NCBI GenBank assembly: GCA_029246685.1
Contig: JAQWMR010000005.1
Location: forward strand, 37,328 to 101,327
Direction of reading: 5' to 3'
DNA: 64,000 nucleotides
DNA from: Acidimicrobiales bacterium
Lineage (GTDB): Bacteria > Actinomycetota > Acidimicrobiia > Acidimicrobiales > Aldehydirespiratoraceae
Part shown: in pieces, positions 15,699 to 23,223 of the stretch
Numbering within the stretch: the stretch's first letter is position 1
How the letters are laid out: each line of letters opens with the position of its first letter
Made by a program: the position numbers and the translations under genes
Notes under the pieces: generated by a model
Databases searched by the model: none
What the model was told of the DNA's origin: nothing
The model's input: only the letters and a program-made list of their open reading frames with translations

Positions 15699-16897
15699 CG
15701 CCGCGACCGCCAGCGAAGTCGTCGTACGACGTCGTCATCATCGGCGGGGCCATCATGGGCTCATCGGCAGCATGGTTCCTGTCGGCCAACCCCGACTTCG
15801 ACGGCTCGATACTCGTGGTCGAGCGAGACCCGTCCTACGAGTTCGCGTCCACCGCTCATACCAATAGCTGCATGCGCCAGCAGTTCGCCAACGAGATCAA
15901 CATCCGGATCTCGCAGTTCGGAGCGGACTTCGTGCGCAACTTCCAGCGCTATCTCGGCGATGACCCCGAGGTCCCCGAGATCCAGGTCGACCACTACGGC
16001 TACATGTATCTCGCCGACACCGAGGAATTCGCGGCCACGCTCCGCCGCAATCAGGAGCTCCAGGCGAGCTGCGGCGCGGGGACCAGGATCATGACGCCCG
16101 ACGAGATCGCGGCGGATTATCCCTTCTACAACCTCGACGGGATCATCTGCGGCAGCCACAACCTCGTGGACGAGGGCTACTTCGACTCCGGCACGATGTT
16201 CGAGTGGTGGCGCCGGAAAGCCCGCGAGAACGGCGTCGAGTACGTCGCGGACGAGGTCGTCGACATCACCCTTGCCGGTACTCGGGTCACCTCCGTCCAG
16301 CTCGCGTCTGGTGATGCGATCAGCTGTGGCGCTGTCGTCAACGCCGCAGGCCCCCGGGCCGCGGGAGTTGCCGCCATGGTCGGTGCTGAGATTCCCGTCG
16401 AGCCCCGCAAGCGGTTCACGTTCATCTTCGACGCGGCCGAGCCGCTCGATCGACGGCTTCCGCTCACCATCGATCCGTCCGGCGTTCACATGCGCAGCGA
16501 CGGTGACGCCTACATGACCGGCTGCGCTCCCGTCGTGGACCCCGCCGTCGCCCACGACGACTTCGCGATGAATCACGACGTCTGGGAGGACAAGATCTGG
16601 CCGACGATCGCCACTCGAGTTCCCACCTTCGAACGGATCAAGGTCACGAGCCGCTGGGCCGGCCACTACGCCCACAACCGACTCGACCAGAACGTGATCG
16701 TCGGGCCGCACGACGAGATCGAGAACTTCGTTTTCATGAACGGCTTCTCCGGCCATGGCATCCAGCAGTCCCCCGCTATGGGGCGGGGCGTGAGCGAGTG
16801 GATCACCTACGGCGAGTTCCGGTCTCTCGACCTCGCCCCGCTCGGCTACAGCCGGGTTCCGGCCAACGAGCCCTTCGTCGAAACCGCAGTCATCTAG
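15695..16897 (+). CDS. FAD-dependent amine oxidoreductase, DAO family
   Basis: A 400-residue protein starting at GTG 15695, overlapping the HyuB stop by GTGA. Dinucleotide-binding motif DVVIIGGAIMGSSAAWFLS near the N-terminus. The sarcosine-oxidase-like block is AHTNSCMRQQFANEINIRIS. Mid-protein DEGYFDSGTMFEWWRRKARE is typical of glycine oxidase/sarcosine oxidase relatives. The C-terminal FAD block is RWAGHYAHNRLDQNVIVGP followed by NGFSGHGIQQSPAMGRGVSEW. It is expected to oxidise a secondary or primary amine (N-methyl amino acid, D-amino acid or imino acid) with release of peroxide or transfer to a quinone. The operon suggests it acts on a product of, or a precursor for, the HyuAB step. Confidence 0.88.
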   Translation: MTPRPPAKSSYDVVIIGGAIMGSSAAWFLSANPDFDGSILVVERDPSYEFASTAHTNSCMRQQFANEINIRISQFGADFVRNFQRYLGDDPEVPEIQVDHYGYMYLADTEEFAATLRRNQELQASCGAGTRIMTPDEIAADYPFYNLDGIICGSHNLVDEGYFDSGTMFEWWRRKARENGVEYVADEVVDITLAGTRVTSVQLASGDAISCGAVVNAAGPRAAGVAAMVGAEIPVEPRKRFTFIFDAAEPLDRRLPLTIDPSGVHMRSDGDAYMTGCAPVVDPAVAHDDFAMNHDVWEDKIWPTIATRVPTFERIKVTSRWAGHYAHNRLDQNVIVGPHDEIENFVFMNGFSGHGIQQSPAMGRGVSEWITYGEFRSLDLAPLGYSRVPANEPFVETAVI

Positions 16898-16906
16898 GGT
16901 CGGTTC

Positions 16907-18550
16907 ATGGGTCGTAGCGGGGGGCAGATCGTCGTCGACAGCCTTGTGGCGCATGGCGTGACGACCACGTTCGGCGTGCCGGGCGAGAGCTACCTCGCCG
17001 TGCTCGATGCGCTCCACGACACAGACATCCGCGTGGTCACGTGCCGCCACGAGGGTGGCGCCGCCTACATGGCCGAGGCGTGGGCGAAGTTCACCGGACG
17101 CGTCGGCGTGTGTCTCGTCACCCGCGGCCCCGGCGCCACCAATGCGTCGATCGGCGTCCACGCCGCGATGCAGGCGTCGACGCCGATGGTGCTGCTCGTC
17201 GGCCAGGTAGCGACGCACGAGCAGGGCCGCGAAGCATTCCAGGAGATCGACTACCGGGAGATGTTCGGCGGCGTTGCGAAGTGGGCAACGGAGATCGAGT
17301 CGGCCGACACCGCATCGGCCGTGATGGCAGAGGCGTTCCATCGCGCCGCGTCCGGTCGGCCGGGTCCGGTCGTGGTCGCGCTCCCCGAGGACGTGCTGTC
17401 ATCGACGACGGACTCGCCGGCGGTCCCTGCGATCGCGGTCGACCTCCAGCAGCCGAGCGCCGACGAGGTCGACGCTGTGCTCGCTGCCCTCGCAGCCGCC
17501 GAGCGCCCTGTGGTGCTTGTTGGAGGCGGCACCTGGAACGACGAGGCCCGCGCCGACCTTGTCGCCTTCGCAGAGGCTCACGACCTCCCGGTCGTCGTCA
17601 CCTTCCGCCGCAATGACCTGATGGACAACACGAGCGCCAGCTACGTCGGCGAGGCCGGGGTGTCCATGCCGCCGTCGGTGCGGGAGACGCTCGAAGCTGC
17701 CGACTGCGTCATCGCGCTCGGGCCTCGATTCGGCGAGATGACGACCGCGGCATGGTCCCTCTGGCCGGTGGGCGACCCCGGCGTCACGCTCGTCCACGTT
17801 CATCCCGATCCGTCCCAACTCGGCAAGATCCACACGCCGAGCGTCGGCATCACCGCACGATCGGACGCGCTGCTCGCCGCCCTGCGATCGCGAGCGCCCG
17901 CAACTCCCGGCCACGGCGAGTGGCGAGCGGCCCGGCGTGACGCGTTCGTCGCCTCGCTCTCGTCTCCTGCCCAGCCCGGCCCGCTCGACATGGGCGAGGT
18001 GATGGCGTGGCTGTGCGACAACCTCCCCGCCGACGCCGTGCTCACGAACGGGGCGGGCAACTTCTCCGTCTGGCCCAACAAGTTCTTCGTCTACGGCCCG
18101 GAGGCGCGGCTTCTCGCCCCCCAGGCCGGGTCGATGGGCTACGGCCTCCCAGCCGCGGTGGCGGCCAAGGTGGCCGACCCGGCCCGGACGGTCGTCTGTT
18201 TCGCCGGCGATGGCGATCTGCAGATGAACCTTCCCGAGCTCGGCACGGGTCTCCAACACGACGCCCAGCCCATCGTGCTTGTGATCGACAACGGCATGTA
18301 CGGCACGATCCGCATGCACCAGGAACGTCACTTTCCCGAGCGGGTCGTCGGCACCGACATCGTCAACCCCGACTTCATCGCGATCGCCCGGGCCTACGAC
18401 ATGCACGCCGAGCAGGTGGAAACCACCGCCGACTTCCCCGCAGCGTTCGCCCGAGCGCGCGCGTCAACGACAGGCGCTCTTCTCCACCTGCGCGTCGACC
18501 CCGATCAGCTGACTCCCACGCAGTCGATCACCCAGGCCCGCCAAAGTTGA
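16907..18550 (+). CDS. Thiamine-pyrophosphate-dependent enzyme, acetolactate-synthase-like
   Basis: A 547-residue TPP enzyme with the three usual domains. N-terminal PYR domain: GVTTTFGVPGESYLAVLDAL with the catalytic Glu later in RHEGGAAYMAEAW. Central domain: AAERPVVLVGGGTWND. C-terminal PP domain: the TPP-binding block GDGDLQMNLPELGTGLQ, then DNGMYGTIRMHQERHFP. Acetolactate synthase catalytic subunits look like this, but so do catabolic relatives such as benzoylformate decarboxylase and sulfoacetaldehyde acetyltransferase. No regulatory ilvN-type subunit follows, and the operon is catabolic, so a decarboxylase or C-C lyase role is more likely than amino-acid biosynthesis. It starts 9 bases after the FAD enzyme. 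Confidence 0.85.
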   Translation: MGRSGGQIVVDSLVAHGVTTTFGVPGESYLAVLDALHDTDIRVVTCRHEGGAAYMAEAWAKFTGRVGVCLVTRGPGATNASIGVHAAMQASTPMVLLVGQVATHEQGREAFQEIDYREMFGGVAKWATEIESADTASAVMAEAFHRAASGRPGPVVVALPEDVLSSTTDSPAVPAIAVDLQQPSADEVDAVLAALAAAERPVVLVGGGTWNDEARADLVAFAEAHDLPVVVTFRRNDLMDNTSASYVGEAGVSMPPSVRETLEAADCVIALGPRFGEMTTAAWSLWPVGDPGVTLVHVHPDPSQLGKIHTPSVGITARSDALLAALRSRAPATPGHGEWRAARRDAFVASLSSPAQPGPLDMGEVMAWLCDNLPADAVLTNGAGNFSVWPNKFFVYGPEARLLAPQAGSMGYGLPAAVAAKVADPARTVVCFAGDGDLQMNLPELGTGLQHDAQPIVLVIDNGMYGTIRMHQERHFPERVVGTDIVNPDFIAIARAYDMHAEQVETTADFPAAFARARASTTGALLHLRVDPDQLTPTQSITQARQS

Positions 18551-18579
18551 AAGATGGGGTCTGACCCCCGCTGCACTTT
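18543..18579. repeat. GGGGTCTGACCCC palindromic repeat, copy 2 (GTTGAAAGA subfamily)
   Basis: Core GGGGTC-T-GACCCC at 18556-18568, with outer arms AAAGT (18543-18547) and ACTTT (18575-18579). The left flank GTTGAAAGAT matches copy 4 at 61237-61277. The element begins inside the last codons of the TPP enzyme and ends 12 bases before the convergent livF stop, so it could also act as a bidirectional terminator. Confidence 0.7.
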
Positions 18580-18591
18580 ATGGAGAGAGGC

Positions 18592-19326
18592 TCAGCCCTC
18601 GCCGAGGTAGCTGGCGCGGAGGTCGGGGTTGGCGAGGAGCTTGTCGGCGGTGTCGTCGAGGACGACGCGGCCGGTCTGCAGCACCCAGCCGCGGTCGGCG
18701 ATCGAGAGCGCCATGTTGGCGTTCTGCTCCACCATGAAGATGGCGACGCCTTCCTGGTGGATCTGCTGGATCAGCTCGAAGTTGGTCTGGACGAGCGCCG
18801 GAGCGAGACCCATCGACGGCTCGTCCATCAGCAGTACTCGGGGCCGAGCCATCAGCGCACGACCCATGGCCACCATCTGCTGCTCGCCACCGGAGAGCGT
18901 GCCGGACTTCTGGTTCAGACGCTCTTTGACCCGGGGGAACATGTCGTAGACGCGCTCCAGGTCCTCGTCGATGCCGTCGCGGTCGTTGCGCAGGTAGGCG
19001 CCGAGTTCGAGGTTCTCGAGGACCGACAGGCGCTTGAACAGCCGTCGGTTCTCCGGAACCATCGTGACGCCTCGCTCGACGAGATATGACGTCGGCTTGC
19101 CGTTGACGACCTCACCGTCGAGGACGACCTCGCCGGAGCTCGGCTCCACCATGCCGAGGAGCGTCTTGAGCGTGGTCGACTTGCCGGAGGCGTTGCCGCC
19201 GAGCAGACAGACGAGCTCGCCCGGGTAGATGGCCAGGTCCACGTCCTTGAGGATGTGGACCGCGCCGTAGTGAGTGTTGATACCCCGCATCTCGAGCAGC
19301 GGCTGCGCGCCGTTCTGATCGGTCAC
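18592..19326 (-). CDS. livF: Branched-chain amino-acid-type ABC transporter ATP-binding protein
   Basis: A 244-residue ATPase starting at GTG 19326 (VTDQNGAQPLLEMRGINTHY), overlapping the livG stop by GTGA. Walker A is GGNASGKST (the usual GxNGAGKST carries Ala-Ser instead of Gly-Ala), the signature is LSGGEQQMVAMGRAL, Walker B is VLLMDEPSMGLAP, and the H-loop region is IFMVEQN. The PENRRLF segment is typical of LivF. It is the last gene of the livKHMGF unit, which imports hydrophobic amino acids, amides or related compounds. Confidence 0.9.
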   Translation of the reverse strand: MTDQNGAQPLLEMRGINTHYGAVHILKDVDLAIYPGELVCLLGGNASGKSTTLKTLLGMVEPSSGEVVLDGEVVNGKPTSYLVERGVTMVPENRRLFKRLSVLENLELGAYLRNDRDGIDEDLERVYDMFPRVKERLNQKSGTLSGGEQQMVAMGRALMARPRVLLMDEPSMGLAPALVQTNFELIQQIHQEGVAIFMVEQNANMALSIADRGWVLQTGRVVLDDTADKLLANPDLRASYLGEG

Positions 19327-20120
19327 GATGCGTTCCCCTCGATCGGGCGTCCGAGGTATGCCTCGATCACGCCGGGGTCGTTCGAAACGGTCTCGTAGGA
19401 GCCCTGGGCGATGGTCTCGCCGTGGTCGAGGACGACCACACGGTCGGACACGTCGCGGACCACCTTCATGTCGTGCTCGATCATGACGATGGTGAAGCCC
19501 CACTCGCTACGGAGCTTGCCGATGAGCCCGGTGAGTTCTTCGGTCTCCTTCGGGTTCATGCCGGCCACCGGCTCGTCGAGCAGGATGATCTCAGGCTTGG
19601 TGGCCATCGCGCGGGCGATCTCGAGGCGACGGCGGTTGGCATAGGACAGCACGGATGCGGTCTGGTCGAGGCGGTACCCGACGAGGCGACTGCCGAAGAA
19701 GCCGAGCACCTCCTTGCCGTACTCCCGGATCTCTTCTTCCTCGCGACGGAAGCTGCGGGTGTTGAGCAGCGACCCGAAGACACCGACCTTGGTCCGGCAG
19801 TGCTGGGCGACCATCACGTTTTCCAGGATCGTCATGTTCGCGAAGAGCCGGACATTCTGGAAGGTGCGCGCGATTCCACGCGCCGTCACCTGGTTGGGAT
19901 CCAGCCCCAGCAGCGAGTCGCCGCGGTAGACAATGTCGCCCGAGGTGGGCGTGACCATCCCAGAGATCATATTGAAGAACGTGGTCTTGCCGGCGCCGTT
20001 GGGTCCGATCACCGACACGATCTCGCCCTTGTCGACATGGAAGTCGAGGTCGTGGAGAGCGTTCAGGCCGCCAAACGTGACGCTGAGGCTCTTGATGTCG
20101 AGAAGACGTTCGCCGCTCAT
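19323..20120 (-). CDS. livG: Branched-chain amino-acid-type ABC transporter ATP-binding protein
   Basis: A 265-residue ATPase. ATG at 20120 (MSGERLLDIKSLSVTFGG) overlaps the livM stop (ATGA) and is preferred over an ATG four codons upstream. Walker A is GPNGAGKTTFFNMISG, the signature is LSYANRRRLEIARAMA (LSYA replaces LSGG, usual for LivG), Walker B is IILLDEPVAGMNP, and MIEHDMKVV carries the switch histidine. It forms the ATPase heterodimer with LivF. Confidence 0.92.
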   Translation of the reverse strand: MSGERLLDIKSLSVTFGGLNALHDLDFHVDKGEIVSVIGPNGAGKTTFFNMISGMVTPTSGDIVYRGDSLLGLDPNQVTARGIARTFQNVRLFANMTILENVMVAQHCRTKVGVFGSLLNTRSFRREEEEIREYGKEVLGFFGSRLVGYRLDQTASVLSYANRRRLEIARAMATKPEIILLDEPVAGMNPKETEELTGLIGKLRSEWGFTIVMIEHDMKVVRDVSDRVVVLDHGETIAQGSYETVSNDPGVIEAYLGRPIEGNAS

Positions 20121-21997
20121 GCCGGCGCCCACCCTTCGTCGGTTGTCGCTTCGCTCCCGGCCTCGTCGCGGTCGACCTCACCACGCAGCCAGGCGTCCTG
20201 GAGGAACTCCTCCTGGTGCAGCTCTCGGCTTCGTCGGACGTTAGGGATGAGCCCCTCGGGCCGCTTCAGCATCATCCAGACCAGCAGCGCGCCGTAGATC
20301 AGGAGCTTGTACTCGGAGAACTCGGCCATGAGTCCCGGCTGGTTCGGACCGCCAAGAATGCCCACGAGCACGAACGCTCCGGCGACCACGCCCGCGATCC
20401 GGCCCATGCCGCCGACGATCACAATCACGAGGATCACGATCGACACGAGGATCTTGAAGCTGGACTCGAAGATCGAGCCCACCTTGGCGGCGAACACGGC
20501 GCCGGCGAACGACGCCAGAATGGCGCCGACCACGAAGGCCTGCAGCTTCGCCGTGACGGTGTTGATGCCCATCGCCTCGGCGACGGACTCGTCCTCACGT
20601 ACCGCCATCCACGCGCGGCCTATCCGAGAGTTCTCGAGCCGCCAGCTGACATAGATGGCGATCGCCACAAAGAACATGACGACGTAGAGGATGTGCTGGG
20701 GATTCGTCCCCATCAGGTCGACTTCCAGCTTCGGCATCGTCCAACCGACGAGGGGCAGGGTCCAGCCACCGATGTTGAGATCCGGCCCGGGAATGCTGAG
20801 CATTCCCTGGGCACCGCCCGTGAGGCCGGACGCCCAGTCCGAGCGCACGGTCAAACGGATGATCTCGCCGAAGCCGAGGGTCACGATCGCGAGATAGTCG
20901 CCGCGCATTCGGATGACGGGCGCGCCGATGAACAGACCCGCGAGCGTCGCCATGCCGACCACGATGAAAATCGCCAGCCAGAACGGGAGCGTGGGCGAGA
21001 TCCCCGGTGAGGTCGGCGAGGTAAGTATCGCGACGGAGTAGCCGCCGACCGCATAGAACGCGACGTAGCCGAGATCGAGGATGCCGGCGAGCCCGACCAC
21101 GATGTTGAGACCGAGGGCGAGCAGGACGAACAGCCCGACGTTGACGAGCAGATCGTTGGTGAGTCGGCCGAGGAATATCGGCAGCAAGATCGCGGCCGCA
21201 GCCACGGCAACGACCGACACGGCGTTGACCGCGAGCGGTTGTGCTTCCCGGGCCAAGTTGTAAACCGCACCACCCTTCTTGAGCTGTCGGCCGAGCCACA
21301 GCACGACAAACGCGGCGGCGATCGCCAAGGCGATGGCGCCGGCCGGCTCGAGCCCTTCCCGAGGGTGGTACAGCCATTCGACGACCCCCTCGAGCTTCCA
21401 CACCCCTTCGCTGAGATCGTCGATCAGCGCTTCCATCGCAGCTGCCCCGACGACCGTCAGGATCACGGCCCGCACCAGCCGAGAGCCGAGTGCGGGCACG
21501 ATTCGCATGAGTCCGCCGAAGAGCCCGAGCGCAGTCGACACGCCGACCCAGAGCAGCACGCCCTCGCCGACGCTGCCGTCACGGGTGAGGAAGTCGAGCA
21601 ACGGTTGGTTCCAGTTGACCAACGGGTCGCTCAGATCGCGGGTGTCGAGCAGGTAGACGAGCAGCGAGAGACAGAGTCCACCGATCAGGCCGACGACAGC
21701 CCCGGCGAAGAGTTCACGCGCGCCGCGCTTGTGCTGCACCATCCCCTCGAGCACCTGTTCGTGTGTGACCGCGAACCCAATGGCGAACGGCAACCACATC
21801 AGGGACAGATAGCCCATCGAAAGCCACGGCTCGACGATCACGCGGCTGTTGAGCCCGTCCGGCATGCCGGTGAGCGAGATGAAGACGAGTGCAAGTCCGA
21901 GCACGAGCCCGTAGTTGACGACCTTTCGCCAATCCTGATCAAGAGGCGCTCGCGCTGGTGCAAGGTCCGCTGGTGCGCTCATCGCTGTGTCGCTCAT
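20117..21997 (-). CDS. livM: Branched-chain amino-acid-type ABC transporter permease with extended N-terminal membrane region
   Basis: A 626-residue membrane protein. The C-terminal half is a standard LivM permease (GLNIVVGLAGILDLGYVAFY, MRGDYLAIVTLGFGEIIRL, SRIGRAWMAVREDESVAEAM for ATPase contact). Family members usually have about 320-350 residues; here roughly 270 extra residues precede the permease and contain several more hydrophobic helices (LVLGLALVFISLTG, LFAGAVVGLIGGLCLSLLVY, AGAIALAIAAAFVVLWLG). The function of the extension is unknown; it might be a membrane partner domain. Starts overlap on both sides (ATGA), showing tight coupling with livH and livG. Confidence 0.9.
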   Translation of the reverse strand: MSDTAMSAPADLAPARAPLDQDWRKVVNYGLVLGLALVFISLTGMPDGLNSRVIVEPWLSMGYLSLMWLPFAIGFAVTHEQVLEGMVQHKRGARELFAGAVVGLIGGLCLSLLVYLLDTRDLSDPLVNWNQPLLDFLTRDGSVGEGVLLWVGVSTALGLFGGLMRIVPALGSRLVRAVILTVVGAAAMEALIDDLSEGVWKLEGVVEWLYHPREGLEPAGAIALAIAAAFVVLWLGRQLKKGGAVYNLAREAQPLAVNAVSVVAVAAAAILLPIFLGRLTNDLLVNVGLFVLLALGLNIVVGLAGILDLGYVAFYAVGGYSVAILTSPTSPGISPTLPFWLAIFIVVGMATLAGLFIGAPVIRMRGDYLAIVTLGFGEIIRLTVRSDWASGLTGGAQGMLSIPGPDLNIGGWTLPLVGWTMPKLEVDLMGTNPQHILYVVMFFVAIAIYVSWRLENSRIGRAWMAVREDESVAEAMGINTVTAKLQAFVVGAILASFAGAVFAAKVGSIFESSFKILVSIVILVIVIVGGMGRIAGVVAGAFVLVGILGGPNQPGLMAEFSEYKLLIYGALLVWMMLKRPEGLIPNVRRSRELHQEEFLQDAWLRGEVDRDEAGSEATTDEGWAPA

Positions 21998-23121
21998 GCC
22001 CGATCCTCCGCAGACAGGCGCTCACCAAACAGGCCGGTCGGCCTGACGAGAAGGACGTAGATGAGGACCAGGAACGCCACTGCGTCCTTGAGTTGTGTGT
22101 GGCCGGTGACGCCAAGGGGCTCAAGGATGAGCTGCGGCGCGAGCGATTCTGATCCGCCGAGGGTGAGACCGCCGGCCATCGCGCCACCGAGATTGCCGAT
22201 TCCACCAACAACCGCGGCGCTGAAGGCCTTGATGCCAGGCAGGAAACCGGTGAACTCGGTGACCGAGCCAAAAAGGATGCCCCAGAGGATGCCGGCAATA
22301 CCGGCCATCGCTCCGCCGATCGCGAACGTAGTCACGATCGTTCGGTCGACGTCGATACCCATGAGAGACGCGATTTCCTTGTCCTCGGCAACCGCTCGCA
22401 TCGCCTTGCCAGTTTTGGTCCGCTCGACGAGGTACCAGAGCGCGGCCATGGCCGCCGCAGCTACGACGATCACGAGGATCTTCTGGCCCCCGATACGCAG
22501 CCACGTTGGGCCGCGGTCGTCCCTCAACCACTGGGGGAGCAACGGATAGCGCTTCGCACCGGGACCCAGCAGTAGCGCCGACGTGTTCTGAATGAAGAAG
22601 GAAACGCCGATCGAGGTGATCAGCGGGATGAGGCGGGGGGCGCCCCGTAGGGGCCGATAGGCGATGCGTTCCATCAATACTGCAGTCAGCGTGGCGCAGA
22701 TGGTCGACACCAAAACCGCAATCAGGATAGCGACGGGGAAGGCGTCGTCCCAGACGCCCGCCTCGAAGAGTTTGTTGGACGTGATCAGACCGGTCATCGC
22801 CCCGACCATGAAGACCTCGCCGTGCGCAAAGTTGATAAAGCCAAGGACGCCGTAGACCATCGAGTAGCCGAGCGCGATGAGCCCGTACATCGAGCCTTGG
22901 CTCAGCCCGGACACCAACAAGCCGCGGAAGGCATCCCAGTCGAGTCGGTTCGCGTCCTCGTTGAGGAAGCGGGTGAGCGGATTGTCCGGGCCCACGAATT
23001 GCTGGACGAGGAATGCGAAGAGTCCGAAGACCACCAACGCGGTGAGCGCAAAGCGCAGGAACGTCAGGAACCGGTCAACGGCCGTCCGCGGTCGGACTCG
23101 TTGACGTATAGCTGCAGTCAA
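21994..23121 (-). CDS. livH: Branched-chain amino-acid-type ABC transporter permease
   Basis: A 375-residue LivH-type permease. Core segments: GLSQGSMYGLIALGYSMVYG followed by VLGFINFAHGEVFMVGAMTG, the hallmark of LivH, then RIAYRPLRGAPRLIPLITSIG and KTGKAMRAVAEDKEIASLMG for ATPase coupling. An additional N-terminal helix (FALTALVVFGLFAFLVQQF) precedes the core. A conserved-looking stretch near the end (NLGGAMAGGLTLG) completes the fold. The start at 23121 is 102 bases downstream of livK, with a strong hairpin between them. Confidence 0.9.
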   Translation of the reverse strand: MTAAIRQRVRPRTAVDRFLTFLRFALTALVVFGLFAFLVQQFVGPDNPLTRFLNEDANRLDWDAFRGLLVSGLSQGSMYGLIALGYSMVYGVLGFINFAHGEVFMVGAMTGLITSNKLFEAGVWDDAFPVAILIAVLVSTICATLTAVLMERIAYRPLRGAPRLIPLITSIGVSFFIQNTSALLLGPGAKRYPLLPQWLRDDRGPTWLRIGGQKILVIVVAAAAMAALWYLVERTKTGKAMRAVAEDKEIASLMGIDVDRTIVTTFAIGGAMAGIAGILWGILFGSVTEFTGFLPGIKAFSAAVVGGIGNLGGAMAGGLTLGGSESLAPQLILEPLGVTGHTQLKDAVAFLVLIYVLLVRPTGLFGERLSAEDRA

Positions 23122-23164
23122 GCTCTCTCCCCCGTCCCCTTGTGGCGCAGCAGCGTACCCGCGG

Positions 23165-23197
23165 AAAACCCCCGCCCACCAACGGTGGCCGGGGGTT
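23165..23197 (-). terminator. Hairpin with T run between livK and livH
   Basis: Minus-strand arms AACCCCCG/CGGGGGTT and CCACC/GGTGG around a GTT loop (23167-23197), with one mismatch, followed by TTTTCC. It is a good intrinsic terminator or attenuator. It would keep binding-protein transcripts more abundant than the membrane components, as is usual for ABC importers. Confidence 0.75.
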
Positions 23198-23223
23198 CTC
23201 CCTACGAGTTACTGACCGCTTAC

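Noticed and set aside
16907..18550. Biosynthetic acetolactate synthase (IlvB)
   Set aside because: No ilvN or ilvC follows, and it lies at the end of a catabolic operon.
20216..22060. Rightward frames opposite the liv genes
   Set aside because: Composition is His/Asp/Arg-rich with no motif, while the opposite strand carries complete permease domains.
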